Positions 59,959-64,000 of a stretch of 64,000 nucleotides of DNA are shown piece after piece; position 1 is the stretch's first letter; each line of letters starts with the position of its first letter. A program made the translations under genes and the position numbers. Origin of the DNA: Leucosporidium creatinivorum (lineage: Eukaryota > Basidiomycota > Microbotryomycetes > Leucosporidiales > Leucosporidiaceae). Below the pieces are notes generated by a model. It made no database searches. It was not told the origin of the DNA and saw nothing but the letters and a program-made list of their open reading frames with translations. The DNA is taken from assembly GCA_001600635.1 (NCBI GenBank), contig BCKL01000007.1:20363-84362 (forward strand), given 5' to 3'.

Positions 59959-60974
59959 GTTCGAGCAAGTGATGGTAGGAAGGAGAAAGGCGAAACTCGA
60001 AACTCGGCTCTAGCAGCTCGGCCGACGGTCGAGTCACGTGTAAGCGAGACCGCGCGGTGCAGCTGTAGGTGGTGAGAGGGGCATCAGGGATGTACTGGTG
60101 CAGTTCGACCGACTCACAGAGTCTTCAAACTCCACTCGAGAAAAGCGAGAGCTGACGCCGAGAGAAACTTAAGCGATGCTCGCCGCTTGATCTCTCGCTT
60201 CCTACACAGTTCGGCACGGCTCGACCGAGCAGCGAAAGGAAGCTACACCTTCAAAATCAACTGCTGCCTGGCAAGACTGTACCCTTGCAACCTCCTTCGC
60301 CCAGCATTTGAGCTCAGCTCTCGTCCTCGAAACACGCTTGTCGCTCCTCCGACTTTGGCGCCACGCCTCTCGCCTCTACCGTCCCAATTCGACGGCGATC
60401 CCACTATAGAGTTATAGATTGATTCATGCCATCTCGTGGCGCCTGCAGCAAAGGGCTGAAAGGGGCAGGCCACCCCAGCCAGCCATCTCTCCCTCCCTTC
60501 TCTCCCTTTACCCCGCGTAAGAAGCGAGCAAGTGGGCTGCAGATGAGCTGTAGATGAGGTGGCTTTCCTAATCAGGTGGACGGGATCTACACTCCCTCCC
60601 GCCCGCCGCAATAGACAATGTCTCGACCGCCCCCCTTCGCAGTCGGCCCTGATTCCTCTGAGACTCGCCTTCGCAGCCCTCTGGAGGGGGCGACAAAGTA
60701 TCTCGGACAGCTCTCCCTCCCTCTTCTCCCATCTTACCTCGTTTCTCGCTCTTACCGCTCGCCCGCGCTCGCTTCTCCTGGCCGCCGTGCCCTCTTCGCG
60801 AGCTTTCCTCCTCGACTCGGCGACATCTACGCTCCTTCTATCGCTCGCTCGCCTGGACACAAGTGAGTACCTGAAATCCTACGGAGACGCACTCACCAAG
60901 GCTCACCTCCCTGCTCTCCAACAGCACCTCACACTCCTTTCGCGCCGACCCGCCTTCCCCTTCGCTGAGCGAAC
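59959..60974. other. 1 kb divergent region between GNAT and PIG-L genes
   Basis: Two long plus-strand frames (60559-61128 and 60618-60866) lack domains and overlap the following gene out of phase, so they are probably leader sequence. Both promoters must lie here. Confidence 0.45.
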
Positions 60975-63900
60975 ATGGTCAACACTTCCTCCTTCTTCTT
61001 CCTCCTCCTCGCCTGGCGATTCACCAGAGTCGCTGCTTCCGTATTTACTTGTGTCGGCGGCTCAGTCTGTGCGTCCTCTTCCGTCTGGATCGGGCAACGA
61101 GACTCCCTCCCGTCAAAGCTGCAGCTGAAACTTCCCTCCTTGCCTCACTCCCGTCCATTCGAAATAAACCTACAACTGTCCACCGTACCCCCTCGACCTC
61201 CCTACGACCTCACCACTGCTCCTACGCCTCTCTGCCCGCCCACCGCTCGCCTTCGCCGAGATTAGACATTGTCGCTCACCCCGACGATGACCTTCTCTTC
61301 CAGTCGCCCGACCTGCTACACGATGTACAGTCGGGCAACTGCATCACCGGAGTCTACCTGACGAGTGGTCAATCTCGTCCTCCTGCGCCGAGACGACCTT
61401 CGGCTTTCGCTGACTCTGCCTCGCTTGTGCAGGCGACTCTGGCTATGGCTCCACCTACGCTCAATCGCGTGAGAGCGGAAATGAGGCTGCCTACGCTCAG
61501 ATGGCCGGTGTGGACGACGTTTATCTTGAGTTCAATGCTTCGTTCGGCGGCCAACCCGTTCTCGTTCGTACCCTGGTCGACGCACCACAAATCCAGAAGG
61601 TGTATTTTCGCATTCCAGATGGGGCTGTTCGTCTTTCCTTTTCCTCAATCAATCCCGAGACCGCTCGCTGACCTCTTTCTCGGCGCAGGTCGACGGCAGC
61701 GGCTTCGCAGTCACTGGTGAGCAAAGAAGAGTAGCTGAGGCTTCTGAGCTGGGTCTGACCGATCATACTCCCAGGATATATGTCCCTCCGCGACCTCTGG
61801 TTCGGCGTCATCGGCTCCATCACCAACCAGCCCGGCACAGCGACCTACACCCTCGCAACGCTCGAGCAAGCCGTCTCGGAGATCCTCACTGCTCGCCAGC
61901 CGCTCAACGTTCGCTCTCTCGACCATCTCTCGGACTATGATGCTGGAGATCACTCGGATCATCTCACGGTCGGCAGGCTGACGAAGCAGATGGCGGATAG
62001 CTACGTGCCGAGCGCGAATCACACGGGGTGAGTAGCGGTCGCCCTGCTCTCGCTTCCTCGCTACTTCTGGAGTCGGCGCTGACATACATGCTTCTCTGTA
62101 TCAAGGTATATTGGGTACCCTGTATCTGTAAGCCGCTTTCAATTACGCTCCAGCTTCGCGCTGACTCGCCTTTGACTCGCAGAACTTGGCGCCGACCCTC
62201 TCCGTCGGCTCGGACGACCTCAACGGCAAGAACGACGCCTTCTTCGCCTACTCACCCTACGACAGTGGGGAGTGCCAGTCCTTCTCCCTCTGCAAGCTGG
62301 CTGGTCGAGGGGAATACTTCTGGCTCCTTCGGTGCGTCGTTCTCTCGCTTTGCTCATCTCGCTAGTAATCGAGCTGACCTACTCTCCACTCCTAGTCAAT
62401 ACGCCATCACGCCTGACCTCGCCGAGACCTCCACCATCGGCACTGCTCAGCAGCAAGCCGTCATGCCGACTGGAGGCTCCAACGTCGCCAACATGTCCAC
62501 CGTCACTGCTAGCAGCCAAGTCAGCGGCCAACCTGCGTTTGCTGCTATCGACGGCAACATCGGAGGCTACCCCGGCAACTCTTCCGCCGAGTGGGTCGCG
62601 GTCGACAACTCGCTCTCGACGACTTTCCTCATGAGCTGGACCGAGGACGTGTACAACATCACCACGGTAGTGCTTTACGATCGTCCCAACGTGAACGGTT
62701 AGTCTTCCGCCTGTCTGCGACGAGCTGTAGCTGACCTTAGTCCTCAACAGACTGGATCACCGGCGGCCTCCTCACCTTCTCGGACGGCTCCTCGACCGCC
62801 TTCGGCGCCCTCTACAACGACGGCTCTGCCACCGTCATCAACCTGGATCCCACCGGCGTCCTCACTTCCTCCATCCTCCTCTCCGTCACCTCGGTCGCTT
62901 CTACCACCGCACAGATCGGTCTCAGCGAGTTCCAAGTGTATGGACTCCACGCGGCCGCCAATGCTACCTCTTCGGATGCGTTCTCGAGTATCGACATCGC
63001 TCTCAACGCTACTGCCACGGCTTCGAGCGAGTCGGATTCGACTGGACAGGTGAGATTCTCACGCTCGAGGCTCGGATCTGAGCTGACCTCGCCTTCTTCG
63101 CTCAGACGGCCGAGAGCGCCATCGACGGCTACATCAGCGGATACAAGGAGGACGGATCCGGTTCGTACTGGGAGGAGGTGCGCCGTGATCTTGTCTGATC
63201 CTTGAGGCGCTCGCTGACCCGCTTCGCAGTGGGCTTCCGGAACGACCGTCGGCACAACTCTCACTCTGACCTGGTCCAGCGCCGTCAGCATCGCTCGTGT
63301 AGTCCTCTACGACCGGCCCAACCTCAGCGACCAGATCACTGGCGGCACCCTGACCTTTGACGATGGATCGTCGACCAAGTTCGGCGCTCTCGTCAATAGC
63401 GGTTCGGCGACTTATGTCGACCTCGCCTCGCCCGTCAACTCGACGACGCTCGTTCTCACTGTGACCTCTGTCTCGAGTACTACCTCCAGCGCCGGCCTGG
63501 CTGAGATTCAGGTGTTTGGAGTGCCGTGAGTTTGGCTCTCCTGCTTCGCGAGCTCGCCGCTGACCCTCTTCCTCCGCAGTGGCTCGAACACCGGCGCCTG
63601 GTCCGCTGTCGGTAACTCGACTTCCACCTCGGGTCAAGCTCTCCCATCGAGCGGACTTGATTTGGCCCTCAACGCAACCGCTGTAGCTTCATCGCAATCC
63701 GATTCGACAGGACAGGTGAGCTTCTCTCCTTCTCGCCCCCATCGAACATAGCTGATGCTCTCTCTCACCTCACAGACCGCCTCTGCTGCTATCGACGGTT
63801 ATATCAGCGGCTACAAGGAGGACGGAACGGGCACCTACTGGGAGGAGGTTCGTCGTCACTCTCCGAAGTCGGCTCCGAGCTCCGCTGACTGCGTTCTGCA

Positions 63901-64000
63901 CCTTCGCAGTGGGCCTCGGGCACCACCGTCGGCACGACCCTCACCCTCACATGGTCCTCGCCCATCAACATCACCCAAGTCGTGCTCTACGACCGCCCCA
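60975..64000 (+). CDS. Secreted PIG-L-type deacetylase with tandem discoidin-like domains (3' end beyond window)
   Basis: A probable signal peptide (MVNTSSFFFLLLAWRFTRVA) is followed by the N-acetylglucosaminyl deacetylase motif IVAHPDDDLLFQSPDLLHD and the distal GDHSDHL metal motif. A linker comes next, then at least three galactose-binding or F5/8-type C-like repeats, each with AIDGxIxGY, WxxW/GTTLTLTWSS and VVLYDRPN elements (about 62.5-63.0, 63.0-63.5 and 63.7 kb onward). The PIG-L fold removes acetyl from N-acetyl sugars. With a signal peptide and carbohydrate-binding-type repeats, action on cell-wall or environmental glycans is likely (inference). The junction between the signal exon and the catalytic exon is uncertain: a 56-nt intron ending CTGCAG fits the frame. 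The start is thus tentative, the domains firm. Confidence 0.82.

Noticed and set aside
60559-61128. 189-codon plus-strand frame upstream of and overlapping the PIG-L gene
   Set aside because: No domain; out of phase with the signal-peptide exon; likely leader sequence.

Overview
The window is nuclear DNA of an intron-dense fungus, most likely a basidiomycetous red yeast of the Pucciniomycotina (Rhodotorula/Sporobolomyces-like Microbotryomycetes). The evidence is the many short introns (mostly 50-90 nt) with GTGAG(T/C) donors, a CTGAC/CTGAAC branch site 10-30 nt before the acceptor, GC-rich coding sequence, short intergenic gaps and products that read as fungal orthologues. The organism assignment is an inference. 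No bacterial, viral or CRISPR features were seen. I reconstructed exons by eye, so internal junctions are less certain than gene identities.

Left part (1-11.1 kb): four related genes on the minus strand, each encoding a RING finger followed by TRAF-type zinc fingers, lie as two two-gene blocks (1-3.26 kb and 6.68-10.4 kb). The blocks also share spacer and flanking sequence, so they look like a segmental duplication. A 3.4 kb stretch without a recognisable gene separates them. In all four genes the start codon is split A|TG by an intron. One copy has a stop at a zinc-binding Cys position of the RING, and one is interrupted by an assembly gap. A small STF2-like gene, also with a split start codon, follows.

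Middle (11.4-41.4 kb): minus-strand housekeeping genes (a TTF-I/Reb1-like Myb factor, a flavin-reductase-fold protein, an IQ-motif protein, SLY1, YKT6, a single-pass Ser/Thr-rich surface protein and an F-box/LRR-like gene with an in-frame TAG), then plus-strand CTF18, small coiled-coil and membrane protein genes and a large SR/Pro-Gln-rich gene. RAX1 (RGS plus membrane segments, minus) is bracketed by two identical 241-bp direct repeats; one holds its own first exon and the other is a stray copy behind its 3' end. SLY1 and YKT6, which act in the same ER-Golgi fusion machinery, are adjacent and co-oriented.

Right part (41.5-64 kb): a possible small gene, a DUF427 gene with a 5-nt microexon, a secreted type-B carboxylesterase, a phytanoyl-CoA dioxygenase-like enzyme, TRAX (translin partner), an ATG22-like vacuolar transporter with a 7-nt microexon, a BTB-domain protein, a tail-anchored CBS-PB1 protein with an unusually long 549-nt intron, a GNAT acetyltransferase, and at the right edge a secreted PIG-L deacetylase fused to tandem discoidin-like repeats that runs out of the window.

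No single operon-like system is present. The most distinctive signals are the duplicated RING-TRAF family with conserved split start codons, the microexons, and the RAX1 repeat.
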